From positions 643,037 to 697,295 of the forward strand of contig NZ_AYSJ01000013.1 in assembly GCF_000517265.1 (NCBI RefSeq): DNA of 54,259 nucleotides, given 5' to 3'. Below are positions 45,885 to 54,067 of the stretch, piece after piece. The notes below the pieces were generated by a model. It was not told the origin of the DNA, ran no database searches, and was given only the letters and a program-made list of their open reading frames with translations. Source of the DNA: Photorhabdus khanii NC19 (lineage in GTDB: Bacteria; Pseudomonadota; Gammaproteobacteria; Enterobacterales; Enterobacteriaceae). Made by a program: the position numbers and the translations under genes. How positions within the stretch are numbered: the stretch's first letter is position 1; the number at the start of each line of letters is the position of its first letter.

Positions 45885-46104
45885 ATCTCTACTGATAAAT
45901 ATAAAATACGAATTATACTTACGACACTAAGGATTCAAGATAACAACTAATTAATGGAGAAAATAAATATTTTATGTAATCAAGCAACACCTGTTAATAT
46001 CTATAAAAATATCCTCTATACGTATTAGATGTGATAGAAATCAGCATATCCATGAGTCAAGTAATAACCAAAATAACGATTTGCAGAAGAAATTATTAAC
46101 TTAA

Positions 46105-46231
46105 TATACCCTATAGATTTCAAGATGCATCGCGACGGCAAGGGAGCGAATCCCCGGGAGCATAGCTAACTCTGTGACCGGGGTGAGCGAGTGCAGCCAA
46201 CAAAGAGGCAACTTGAAAGATAACGGGTATA
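46105..46231. repeat. ERIC element 2 (127 bases)
   Basis: Closely related to the copy at 25412-25538, in the same orientation. It has AATCCCCGGGAGCATAGCTA and ACTCTGTGACCGGGGTGAGC with inverted ends TATACC / GGTATA. It marks the start of the decayed region 46.2-48.2 kb. Confidence 0.88.
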
Positions 46232-46319
46232 TCCTATGAAGACGATCTTATGGATGATAGTTAGCTCACAAAAATCACTTGATGAGGTTTCAAATAATTT
46301 CATTAAAGGAGCCTATAAC

Positions 46320-46421
46320 ATGACAATATCGAAAATTTTAACTGGTGCAGCTATCGTGGTTTTATCTTCGTCAATATCTTAAACGCTGGCGTGGTATAGC
46401 AACACGATATGCGAAAAATAA
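46320..46421 (+). pseudogene. Relic of a small secreted protein
   Basis: Behind a good AAAGGAG site the frame gives a signal-peptide-like start, MTISKILTGAAIVVLSSSIS. It then meets TAA and continues TLAWYSNTICEK to another stop. It looks like the N-terminus of a secreted protein broken by a nonsense codon; the rest cannot be followed. The sequence from 46422 to 46610 shows nothing further. Confidence 0.4.
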
Positions 46422-46610
46422 TCAGTCTTTCCTCGCCGCTGTTCAGATCCGTTGTCTCGCGCTCTGGCTACAAATCTCATGACGATATTCTATAGGGGCT
46501 ATTGACGTTTTGAGAAGAATTTTTAAATGAAACACCCAGAAAGCCGTTAAAACTGTTAACTGTGGTTGACAACACAAAAGGTTGTATTATAGAAATAAAT
46601 GAGGGGTAAA

Positions 46611-46782
46611 ATGATTAAAGTAAATCGAACGCCCGAAGTAGAGAGATGGTTAAAATCTTTGAAAGACAAAACCACAAAAGCAAAAATCATTATAAGAATT
46701 GATAGAATGAAAGAAGGTAATTTCGGAGATGCAAAACCTGTTGGGAGTTGAATGTCAGAATTAAGAATTCATCAAGGGAAGG
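46611..46782 (+). pseudogene. Broken RelE/ParE-family toxin
   Basis: MIKVNRTPEVERWLKSLKDK, then IIIRIDRMKEGNFGDAKPVG, TGA, and SELRIHQGKVF. This is the addiction-module killer (Gp49/RelE-like) family, broken by a TGA at 46749 where relatives have glycine or glutamate plus glycine. After KVF the family sequence ends abruptly and the X-type relic begins on the other strand. It is a fossil toxin without its antitoxin. Confidence 0.72.
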
Positions 46783-46960
46783 TTTTCTGTAATCCGTTAA
46801 CTGACAGCAATCTTTGTTAAAGCAGCTTTTAAGGACATTCAACGGGACGCAATATGGTAAAAATCGAGTGGATCTGTGTATCAATAAATAACCAAAATGA
46901 TGAGAGAGAAATACACTAACTATGAATGAATTATAAGCACAGCCTGAGTGATAAATAGGC
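46783..46960 (-). pseudogene. Relic of gene X (diverged inverted copy of 54068-54259)
   Basis: The minus strand reads LSHHFGYLLIHRSTRFLPYC, then VPLNVLKSCFNKDCCQLTDY. The gene at the window's right end reads FSQNLHVGHLLIRKYARFLP, HWILLNALTGCLDKEYCQLT. The DNA aligns for over 120 bases with scattered changes, in the opposite orientation. Function unknown. This relic is the outer part of the left inverted flank of the glycosyltransferase cassette. Confidence 0.6.
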
Positions 46961-47165
46961 AGAAAAATTAGCATCACCTGCTTTATTTGCACAGAAATTC
47001 CATCACAATGCACCCCCAAGCAATAACGCTCTGAATTGAGGGTAGATGCCATATTTTACAATATCACTCATTAGCCAATAGATTAACCATTGGTTTGACG
47101 TAGTTCACTTGAGATAAATAAATTTGCTTTGCGTGTGCGTGTGTATCTTGATGTTAAGTTAAAAG

Positions 47166-47313
47166 GATGATTGAATTGATAAAAAGGCTGACTGCCTTTG
47201 GGGGTGACCTTAGAAAGCGTAGGGGAGATAGTCATCCATAACCGGAAAGATACTCCCGGTTTTGTATCCTAAAAAAGATCTACCTATCGACACTGCTAAA
47301 TCTGTAATACTTT
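47166..47313 (+). pseudogene. hicA relic
   Basis: Decayed copy of the hicA at 52579-52761, in the opposite orientation. TTGATAAAAAGGCTGACTGC and the segment around ATAACCGGAAAGATACTCCC match, and the end reads YPKKDLPIDTAKSV against HPKKDLPIGTVKSI. There are small deletions and no start codon. Followed by the hicB relic. Confidence 0.65.
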
Positions 47314-47323
47314 GGAGGTCATT

Positions 47324-47546
47324 ATGTTTTTCTCAGTAGGTGTTGAGTTGCCGAAAGATGAAAACACCGTGTATGGTCTGATTATTCCTGAGCTGTGTAC
47401 CGAAAATTATGGTTGTTTTTCTGTCACTGACAATAAAGAAGACATTGCTATATTGGTGCTACATTAAGGATGTTGGCTATCTGGCTTATGTAAAAAACAC
47501 AGAATATCAATACGTTGATAGCTGGTTTGTTATCGACATTGATTAG
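47324..47546 (+). pseudogene. hicB relic
   Basis: MFFSVGVELPKDENTVYGLI and IPELCTENYGCFSVTDNKED correspond to the first third of the HicB at 52126-52554. Then an internal deletion and frameshift lead to GYLAYVKNTEYQYVDSWFVI and a stop. The GGAGG ribosome site is kept. The RHH-like C-terminus is missing. Confidence 0.78.
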
Positions 47547-47558
47547 AATAACTGACAG

Positions 47559-47765
47559 ATGAAAATCAAAGGTATTCCATTTTCGGAAGTAAGGGGGAGG
47601 CCTTCTCATCTCTCAGAAGCTTAAGCCACTTATGAAGCGGATAAACAAGAAGAGGTGCTTTACGAGCTAATTCCAAAAATGAAACAGAAAGCAGGTATAA
47701 TAGTTCTCAGTTAGCTGAATGACTGGGAATTACCCCACCCGAGGTGGTTAAACTTTACCATTCCA
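47559..47765 (+). pseudogene. XRE antitoxin relic
   Basis: MKIKGIPFSEVRGRPSHLSE, then TAA, and ATYEADKQEEVLYELIPKMK with later stops. This is a decayed version of the antitoxin at 51585-51869 (MKVKGIPWSEVRAQALSSPG). It comes directly after the hicB relic, whereas the right-hand module still has a toxin fragment between the two. Confidence 0.72.
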
Positions 47766-48217
47766 CTTATCATTGGTACTACAGGGAATGTTCAACGAAC
47801 ATTTAATACGCTTATATGTAAGATTTCTGACTTAGGGAAAATTTATTTTATAACAATGTGTTAGAGTAAAATAAAAAGTCGTAGAGAAGTAGTATCGTTA
47901 GAACAGATATTATTCATTAATTATTAGGAGTAAAAGCAATTTTGATTTAAGATAGCTGTATCAGTTCGACTTGCCCATCAATCTCATAGTGACGACGCAA
48001 AGGACATCAAAGTAGTGAATGAACTAGAATTTGTATACATATCAGCTCCTATCACCTTATCTCATGTATTTTAAAAATAAGAAGGAGAGCTTGGAAAGCA
48101 TCTAAGATACAGGAGCTTATGTGGGAAAACGACTAAATTATCTACCTTTGAATTTCATGAAGGAGCAAAATATCGTTTTTCTGGAAGAATCATTATAGTA
48201 TAGGACTATGTTTTTAT
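47766..48217. other. Non-coding spacer before the glycan cassette
   Basis: AT-rich, with scattered stops in all frames and no recognisable gene. It contains the promoter region of the TupA-like gene. The base composition drops further from here through 51083. Confidence 0.4.
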
Positions 48218-49129
48218 ATGAATAAATACCTAAAAATTTTGAGAAACAAATTATTTTATCATGGATGTAGTATTCTCCCCAAATATGTAACCAAATCAAT
48301 TTACAAAGACAGGTTACAGAAGAAACTTGATTTGAAAAACCCAACTACATTTAATGAGAAATTACAATGGTTGAAACTGAATAAATACAAAGATAGTAAA
48401 CTTGTTACTATTTGTGCTGATAAATTTGCTGTAAGAAATTACATCATAGAAAGAAACTGTCGAGAAATATTAACACCAATTTATGGTATTTGGGATAGTC
48501 CTTATGAAATAAATTGGAGCGAATTGCCTAAAAAATTTGTAATGAAATGTAATCATGGTGCGGGTTATAACATAATCTGTAAAAATAAAGATCAGTTAAA
48601 CATCGAAGATGCAATTAAAAAACTGAGTTTATGGATAAAAGAGGATTATTGGAGAAAAGCTGTAGAATTAGTGTATAAATATATACCTAAGAAAATAATA
48701 ATTGAAAAATTCATTGAAACATCAACTGGTTCATTGCCTTATGACTACAAGGTATTTTGTTTTAATGGAAAACCAGAGTTTGTTATGATCTGTACTGAAA
48801 GAGAGTCAAATAAACCTAAATTCTATTTCGTTGATAAAAACTGGGAGCTTTTACCTTATGGGATAGATTATTTAAATATTAATAATATAGATCTAGAAAA
48901 ACCTCAAAATTATGAGAAATTGTTTTATTACGCTGAAATATTATCCAGCCCATTTCCATTTGTAAGAGTTGATTTATATTTGAATGATGGAATTATAAAT
49001 TTTGGCGAACTTACTTTTATTCATTCAGCTGGAATGGATAAAGAACTTAATAATGAAAAGCATGACAACATAGATGAAATAATTGGTGAGCTTATCAAGC
49101 TTGATTTAAATGATAAACAACCAATTTAA
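48218..49129 (+). CDS. TupA-like ATP-grasp protein, surface glycan synthesis
   Basis: A 303-residue protein of the TupA-type ATP-grasp family found in capsule, teichuronopeptide and O-antigen clusters. It has PTTFNEKLQWLKLNKYKDSK, then ADKFAVRNYI, FVMKCNHGAGYNIIC, KIIIEKFIETSTGSLPYDYK, VFCFNGKPEFVMICTERES, FPFVRVDLYLNDG and INFGELTFIHSAGM. In this family the N-terminal block and the YDYKVFCFNGKP segment are diagnostic. It probably ligates an amino acid or similar group to a sugar or polymer, but the substrate is unknown. First of three genes in one direction; very AT-rich, suggesting transfer. Confidence 0.8.
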   Translation: MNKYLKILRNKLFYHGCSILPKYVTKSIYKDRLQKKLDLKNPTTFNEKLQWLKLNKYKDSKLVTICADKFAVRNYIIERNCREILTPIYGIWDSPYEINWSELPKKFVMKCNHGAGYNIICKNKDQLNIEDAIKKLSLWIKEDYWRKAVELVYKYIPKKIIIEKFIETSTGSLPYDYKVFCFNGKPEFVMICTERESNKPKFYFVDKNWELLPYGIDYLNINNIDLEKPQNYEKLFYYAEILSSPFPFVRVDLYLNDGIINFGELTFIHSAGMDKELNNEKHDNIDEIIGELIKLDLNDKQPI

Positions 49130-49160
49130 TTAATTTTTTCATAGCATAGTAAGATAAAAT

Positions 49161-50156
49161 ATGTCACATAGAGAGCCTGCTATATCAGTAATAATGTCTG
49201 TTTTTAACGGACAAGAATTCCTGTTTGAAGCTATAAGTTCCATTTTAGAACAAACATTTATAGATTATGAATTCATCATAGTTAATGATGCTTCAATTGA
49301 TAAAACTTCCAATATACTTTCAGAGTTTTCTATTAAAGACAAAAGAATAAAGATAATTAATAATGTCAAAAATATGGGGCTGGCTCGCTCACTAAACATT
49401 GCGATATCAGAAGCAAAAGGTAACTTTATTGCCAGGATGGATGCTGATGATTATTCATATCCAGATAGGCTATTAACACAATATCGATATATGAGTAAAC
49501 ACTCTGATACTATTGTTTGTGGAACATCAATGAGAACATATGAAGAACTTAGAAATAAAGTTCCTCCTCTGAGCCATGAAGAGATAATTTCAAGTATTGT
49601 ATTCGATTGCCCATTTTATCATCCTACTGTGATGATTCGAAAAGATATTTTACTAAAGTCAGGTATAATCTATCCTGAAAGTTATGAAAAAGCACAAGAT
49701 TATGGGTTATGGACGGAATTATTTTTAACTTCAATTAATAATAATTACAAGTTTATTAATTTACCTGATATATTATTGAAATATAGAACACACCCAAATA
49801 GAAACAGAAATGAATACTTTAGTGAACAAGAGTCTTATGCTGCAAAATCCCAACTTAAATTAACACATGCATTAGGCATTGATATTGACATTGAAAATAT
49901 TATAAAAATAAACTCTTCAGAAAAACTATCATCAAATGAAGTTATTTATTTAAATAACATATTAAAAATCATGATAAATAAAATAAACATTTTTTTACCT
50001 GTCAAGTGTAAAAAGCACATTCAAAAAATTTACATAGCAAAAAAATTCAAACTATATTCCCGAACTAAGACTAATGACTTATTAGGTATTTTTCTGAAAA
50101 TATATTCTAGATTTTTATATTTAGCAAATAGAAAGAAAATAAAGTCAGTGCTGTAA
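49161..50156 (+). CDS. GT2-family glycosyltransferase
   Basis: 331 residues. A GT-A fold starts ISVIMSVFNGQEFLFEAISS, with EQTFIDYEFIIVNDASIDKT (nucleotide-binding Asp), NMGLARSLNIAISEAKG, and the metal-binding ARMDADDYSYPDRL near residue 92. The rest, including HPTVMIRKDILLKSG and DYGLWTELFL, is typical of O-antigen and capsule glycosyltransferases. No membrane anchor. It follows the TupA-like gene after 31 bases. Confidence 0.88.
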   Translation: MSHREPAISVIMSVFNGQEFLFEAISSILEQTFIDYEFIIVNDASIDKTSNILSEFSIKDKRIKIINNVKNMGLARSLNIAISEAKGNFIARMDADDYSYPDRLLTQYRYMSKHSDTIVCGTSMRTYEELRNKVPPLSHEEIISSIVFDCPFYHPTVMIRKDILLKSGIIYPESYEKAQDYGLWTELFLTSINNNYKFINLPDILLKYRTHPNRNRNEYFSEQESYAAKSQLKLTHALGIDIDIENIIKINSSEKLSSNEVIYLNNILKIMINKINIFLPVKCKKHIQKIYIAKKFKLYSRTKTNDLLGIFLKIYSRFLYLANRKKIKSVL

Positions 50157-50183
50157 TATTGTAAAGTACGATGGAGAACTACT

Positions 50184-51083
50184 ATGAAATCTATATTATC
50201 TATTATTGTTACTGCACACAACTTTGAGCCATTTATTTCTAAATGTTTAACTAGCATTCAGAAATGTATTGAGACATATCCTAACGATATAGAAATCATA
50301 TTGATAGATGACAAGTCAATCGATAACACATCTAATATCATGATGGACTTTTCCAATTCAGTAAAATATTCTAAGTATCTTAGAACTGAATTTGGAAATA
50401 TAGGAAAGGTAAGAAACTACGCCATAAAAAATTGCAATAGTCAATATATAACATTTATTGATGGAGATGATGCTTTGCCTACATTTGACATAAACCAAGT
50501 GATAGGCTTTTTAGTGTCAAATGAAGTTGACATTCTAATATCTAGGATTAATGATGTAAAAAAAGATTCCGACTACATAGAAAAATCAATTTTTTCACCA
50601 TCAACAAAGTTGACACAGCACAAAGCTATACAAGAGTTCTTAATTCATAAAAAGTTCCAAGCGCATTTATGTAGTAAATTTTTCAGCAAAAAATTATTTA
50701 ATAATCTAGAAATCCCTGAAATTTCATGTTATGAAGATGCATTTATATTTCCTGATTTATTGCAAAAAAGCAGCAATATCTATATAACAAATTCTGTATT
50801 TTATAATTATATAAAGCGTAACGACAGCTTATCAAATGATATTACTAATCAGAAAGCTGATATTATGGCTGATGTAATTTCATATATGAATAATAAATTT
50901 GGTGATAAATATCAAAACATTGTTGCAACTCATGCTATTGAACATCTTTTAAAGAACGGAGATATATTATCTTCTGAGAAGAAATCAGCTCTTAAAGCTC
51001 TAATCAAAAATATAAGTAAATTCTCCTTCCTTATCGATCCAAACGTGAGACTTAGCTTTAAGAAAAAACTACTGAAATTATAA
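50184..51083 (+). CDS. GT2-family glycosyltransferase
   Basis: 299 residues. The GT-A fold starts LSIIVTAHNFEPFISKCLTS, with IEIILIDDKSIDNTSNIM, GNIGKVRNYAIKNCNSQYIT and the FIDGDD metal site near residue 92. SCYEDAFIFPDLLQ holds the probable catalytic acid. It belongs with the preceding gene to a surface-polysaccharide cassette and is followed by an intrinsic terminator, so the transcription unit probably ends here. Sugar specificity cannot be read. Confidence 0.86.
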   Translation: MKSILSIIVTAHNFEPFISKCLTSIQKCIETYPNDIEIILIDDKSIDNTSNIMMDFSNSVKYSKYLRTEFGNIGKVRNYAIKNCNSQYITFIDGDDALPTFDINQVIGFLVSNEVDILISRINDVKKDSDYIEKSIFSPSTKLTQHKAIQEFLIHKKFQAHLCSKFFSKKLFNNLEIPEISCYEDAFIFPDLLQKSSNIYITNSVFYNYIKRNDSLSNDITNQKADIMADVISYMNNKFGDKYQNIVATHAIEHLLKNGDILSSEKKSALKALIKNISKFSFLIDPNVRLSFKKKLLKL

Positions 51084-51117
51084 AAAGGAGGCTATGCATA
51101 GCCCCAAACTGCTGACA

Positions 51118-51149
51118 AACCTCGTTCTTTCAAACGAGGTTGATTTTTT
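51118..51149 (+). terminator. Intrinsic terminator after the glycan cassette
   Basis: AACCTCGTT and AACGAGGTT form a perfect 9-bp stem with a six-base loop, followed by TGATTTTTTG. It lies 35 bases after the last glycosyltransferase stop. Confidence 0.82.
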
Positions 51150-51316
51150 GTGCGCCAATCAAGGCACATGAATATAAAGCGGTACCTTTACCGTTATCAT
51201 CCACCGCCGCGAAGGGTGGATTATTGATTATTAGTATCCCACGCAGGTACGCTGGTTGAAATTGGTTTCGCGAATGGCCGGCCCAACAAACCGATGATCA
51301 AGCAAACATTGCAAAC

Positions 51317-51535
51317 CGAACAGGCATTACCGAGTATTAAGCTCAGCGAATAGTCGGTTCGGTTGGGTAGCAACAGCATTAATGTGTGATCGATATTCTT
51401 AATGTGGCTGACGAATTAGCAAAAGCGACGGCAAGCCACACACAGCAATATCGGCGCACCTTTAATTCAGAAAATTTAAACGCAATAGCCGGAAAAACAC
51501 GCACTGTGAATAAGAAATACGAGGGTGTTCATTGA
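51317..51535 (+). pseudogene. Decayed reading frame of unknown family
   Basis: One plus-strand frame reads NRTGITEY-stop-AQRIVGSVG-stop and so on, then VIDILNVADELAKATASHTQ, QYRRTFNSENLNAIAGKTRT, VNKKYEGVH-stop. The last 48 codons look like genuine protein. Three stops upstream show decay. I do not recognise the family. The part from 51150 to 51316 is also G+C-richer than the glycan genes and may belong to it. Confidence 0.45.
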
Positions 51536-51584
51536 TTAGTAAAATGCCCGAACTCTTAGTTAATATCCAAGAGACGGGCAGCAG

Positions 51585-51869
51585 TTAAACTATACTAATT
51601 TTGAGGTTGACGCCACACGCCGCCGCATAGCGTTCAAGTGTTGCAACACTGGCTTTCATCGGGTTTTTTTCAACCTTAGCTACTGCCGGTGGGGTAATTC
51701 CCAATCTTTCGGCTAACTGTGAACTGTTAATACCCGCCCTGTTTTTCATACTCTGTATCAGCTCGTAGAGTTCCTCTTCCTGCTTGGCTGCTTCATAAGC
51801 AGCCTGAGCTCCGGGGGATGAAAGGGCTTGCGCCCTGACCTCTGACCAAGGAATGCCTTTAACTTTCAT
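51585..51869 (-). CDS. XRE-family antitoxin (HigA-like)
   Basis: 94 residues: MKVKGIPWSEVRAQALSSPG, a helical linker, then a helix-turn-helix (NSSQLAERLGITPPAVAKVE) and the family end SVATLERYAAACGVNLKISI. The partner toxin upstream is truncated (51859-52014), so this antitoxin appears orphaned. It may be kept as a repressor or as protection against related toxins. A decayed inverted copy is at 47559-47765 and a C-terminal fragment of another relative at 52940-53026. Confidence 0.85.
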   Translation of the reverse strand: MKVKGIPWSEVRAQALSSPGAQAAYEAAKQEEELYELIQSMKNRAGINSSQLAERLGITPPAVAKVEKNPMKASVATLERYAAACGVNLKISIV

Positions 51870-52014
51870 TTGTCATCTCCTCTAATCTTTGCAATGCCAG
51901 TTTTATTTCTGACGCTGGGGTTTTTAGTGTTTTCTTGATAAATGTACGGAGTATGTAAATTCGTCGGCCAGTGGCATAAGCAAGAATGGTCCGGGTAATG
52001 TCTTTATTGCCAAC
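51859..52014 (-). pseudogene. C-terminal fragment of a HigB-like toxin
   Basis: The minus strand reads VGNKDITRTILAYATGRRIY, ILRTFIKKTLKTPASEIKLA, LQRLEEMTNES-stop. This is the C-terminal half of the toxin family at 53355-53684 (MGNDIARGIWVYEVGSKIYM). The first half is missing. The stop overlaps the antitoxin start by 11 bases as in active pairs. On the plus strand at 52012-52086 a separate 24-codon frame (SYLLIHEDGVAFMIRALLLQ) abuts the break and may come from whatever replaced the 5' half. Confidence 0.72.
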
Positions 52015-52125
52015 TCTTATTTACTGATCCACGAAGATGGCGTGGCATTTATGATTCGAGCTTTATTATTGCAGGGGATCTATTGAACACGTTTTAACAC
52101 TCTGATGCATCCATGCACCAGAGTG

Positions 52126-52554
52126 TTAACTAAGTTCATGTCTTGCCGCTTCTGCCAAAAAGTGACTTCTGTCTCGATATTGTGCCGGACTTTCTTTGAC
52201 GCGATTATCAATACGCTGAATGAGTGTATCAGGTAGTGAGATATTAATACGCTGCTGTTTTCCAGAAAACTCAGATAAATCAACATCGATAACAAACCAG
52301 CTATCAACGTATTGATATTCTGTGTTTTTTGCATAAACCAAATAGCCGGCATCCTGAATGTGTTCAACGGCTCTGCTGTTTGCGACCCTGTCTTCTACTG
52401 TTAACAAGATAGCCTCACGCGCCATTATCGCAATATCTTCTTTATTATCAGCAGCAGAGAAACAGCCATAATCTTCGGTACACAGCGCAGGAATAACCAG
52501 ACCATACGCTGTATTTTCGTCTTTAGGCAACTCAACACCTACTGAGAAAAACAT
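52126..52554 (-). CDS. hicB: HicB-family antitoxin
   Basis: 142 residues. The N-terminal partial RNase-H-like domain (MFFSVGVELPKDENTAYGLV, then ALCTEDYGCFSAADNKEDIA) is followed by an Arg/Ser-rich ribbon-helix-helix C-terminus (RINISLPDTLIQRIDNRVKE, then RSHFLAEAARHEL). It differs from the HTH-type HicB at 24508. The ATG at 52554 has GGAGG at good spacing; a TTG 12 bases earlier overlaps that site. Probably active with the hicA just upstream. Confidence 0.88.
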   Translation of the reverse strand: MFFSVGVELPKDENTAYGLVIPALCTEDYGCFSAADNKEDIAIMAREAILLTVEDRVANSRAVEHIQDAGYLVYAKNTEYQYVDSWFVIDVDLSEFSGKQQRINISLPDTLIQRIDNRVKESPAQYRDRSHFLAEAARHELS

Positions 52555-52578
52555 GATGACCTCCAAAGTTGGCGGGGA

Positions 52579-52761
52579 TTAAATCCCCGCCATTTTCTTT
52601 ATCGATTTGACGGTGCCGATAGGCAGATCTTTTTTAGGATGCGGGACCGGGAACGTCTTTCCGGTTATAGGTGACCACCAAATTTGGTGACTCCCTCCGT
52701 TATGCCTTTTAAGTTCACACCCAACGGCAGTCAGCTCTTTTATCAGGTCAGTTGATTTCAT
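52579..52761 (-). CDS. hicA: HicA-family toxin
   Basis: 60 residues: MKSTDLIKELTAVGCELKRH, NGGSHQIWWSPITGKTFPVP, HPKKDLPIGTVKSIKKMAGI. This is the canonical HicA, with the catalytic histidine in GGSHQIW (residue 25). A GGAGG site lies four bases before the ATG at 52761. Toxin-first order with hicB 24 bases behind. Intact, unlike its decayed inverted copy at 47166-47313. Confidence 0.92.
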   Translation of the reverse strand: MKSTDLIKELTAVGCELKRHNGGSHQIWWSPITGKTFPVPHPKKDLPIGTVKSIKKMAGI

Positions 52762-52939
52762 ATATCCTCCCAACCTGAGATTAATATACACACATATACA
52801 CATAAAGTGAATTTATTTATCTCAAGTAAACGATGTCAAAATAATGGCTAAGAGATTTGCCAGTACATGATGTTGAAAAATATGACATTACGGCAGGTCT
52901 ACACCTAGAATTCAGGGCGTGATTGTTCGGAAGGAATAG
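52762..52939. other. Intergenic, hicA promoter
   Basis: The hicA leader contains the repeated TATACACACATATACACATA just upstream of the ribosome site, probably part of its promoter or operator. No gene is seen. The gap continues with the antitoxin fragment at 52940 and a stem-loop near 53039-53083 (GGTATCTT / AAGATACC) that could terminate transcription on either strand. Confidence 0.4.
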
Positions 52940-53026
52940 GTTGAAAAAACAACGAAAGCCAGTATTGCGACACTTAAGCACTATGCAACAGCCTGTGGCG
53001 TAAGCCTAAAAATTAGTATCGCGTAA
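52940..53026 (+). pseudogene. C-terminal fragment of an XRE antitoxin
   Basis: The plus strand reads VEKTTKASIATLKHYATACG, VSLKISIA-stop, matching the last 28 residues of the antitoxin at 51585 (VEKNPMKASVATLERYAAAC). It is on the opposite strand to its intact relatives nearby, a mark of inversion in this region. Confidence 0.72.
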
Positions 53027-53095
53027 TACGTTAATCCTAATGCCCGGTATCTTAATCAAAATTCACGATAAAGATACCGGGGGATATGGCTAAAA

Positions 53096-53374
53096 TTAAA
53101 GTGTTATTTGGAGTTTTTCGACACCACAAGCTCGGGCATAGCGTGCAAGGGTATCTATGCTGGCCTTATTGATATTGCTTTCCATGCGAGAGACAGTCGG
53201 CGGCTTAACCCCCATGCGTTCTGCTACTTGGGCGCGTGTGATGCCGGCATTGCGACGCCATTCAGCTAGCAGCGCCTGTAATTTTTCTTTTCGCTCTTCT
53301 GCTTCGTATGCTGCCTGGTACTCCGGGTCTTTCATCCATTCAGCATGTAATTCGTCATGCGTTTTCAATTTCAC
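53096..53374 (-). CDS. HigA-type antitoxin
   Basis: 92 residues: THDELHAEWMKDPEYQAAYE, a charged helix, helix-turn-helix NAGITRAQVAERMGVKPPTV, then NINKASIDTLARYARACGVE. It neutralises the toxin encoded just upstream and represses the operon. The start overlaps the toxin end by 20 bases. This is the intact relative of the truncated antitoxin at 18360. Confidence 0.9.
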   Translation of the reverse strand: MKLKTHDELHAEWMKDPEYQAAYEAEERKEKLQALLAEWRRNAGITRAQVAERMGVKPPTVSRMESNINKASIDTLARYARACGVEKLQITL

Positions 53375-53684
53375 GTTTGATCTCCTCCAGTCTTCGCTTA
53401 GCTAGCTCGATTTCGTTTTTTGGTGTCTTTTGGGTTTTCTTAATGAAGATACGGAGCATATAGATCTTGCTACCCACCTCATAAACCCAAATGCCGCGAG
53501 CGATGTCGTTACCCATTGTGCGGATCTCGTAAAGCCCATCACCAAGGGGTTTTGTATCCGGCTCCCGTAGGATACGTGGGTTTTCCTCCAGTTTTTTAAC
53601 CAGCCGGTCATACTTCACTTTTGTGAGTTTCGGTAAGCTATCGGCTTCCTTGGCTGCTTCATCATGATAAATAACTTTAAACAC
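53355..53684 (-). CDS. HigB/RelE-superfamily toxin
   Basis: 109 residues from the GTG at 53684, which has AGGAGG at ideal spacing; the ATG at 53714 would start before that site. VFKVIYHDEAAKEADSLPKL, then KPLGDGLYEIRTMGNDIARG, IWVYEVGSKIYMLRIFIKKT, QKTPKNEIELAKRRLEEIKR. This is the phage-derived Gp49-like HigB family, ribosome-dependent mRNA interferases. Toxin-first order with the antitoxin overlapping. Intact and probably active. Confidence 0.9.
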   Translation of the reverse strand: MFKVIYHDEAAKEADSLPKLTKVKYDRLVKKLEENPRILREPDTKPLGDGLYEIRTMGNDIARGIWVYEVGSKIYMLRIFIKKTQKTPKNEIELAKRRLEEIKREIENA

Positions 53685-54067
53685 TCTTTTTCCTCCTGAG
53701 ATGAATGTTAGCATTTAAGCTAAATTACCTCAAAGGCTAATTTTATAAAAAAATGCATAGAATCCATGATGGAATGAACAATAACAAAAGCAATCATTAC
53801 ACCGTACCTGCTTGCCCGATTTGGCTCTTAAAAATTTCGCATAAATCTTATGCAAAAATCACAGATCCAGACAGTGCCAGTATTGATGAAAGGAGAAACA
53901 GAAAAGCCAGATATTGCAAGTAATTGAGGAAGAAAAAAGTTTTTGTAAAACTCTTCACAGGAAGAGCACAAAAGTAAAGAGTGGAGCATGAATGCATGGA
54001 GTGTAATATCGCTTATCTTCTTAAGAATTTGAAAGGTAGAAAGTCATATGATCTACGAAAGTAAATC
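53685..54067. other. Intergenic, no clear gene
   Basis: Promoter of the higBA-like pair at the left end. Near 53855-53927 a short plus-strand frame (QTVPVLMKGETEKPDIASN-stop) reads like a C-terminus, but no gene can be built from it. Nothing else is seen. Confidence 0.35.

Noticed and set aside
46690-47052. A 120-codon minus-strand open frame as a gene
   Set aside because: It is a chimera: the first part is non-coding, the middle is the relic of gene X, and the end runs antisense through the broken RelE-type toxin.
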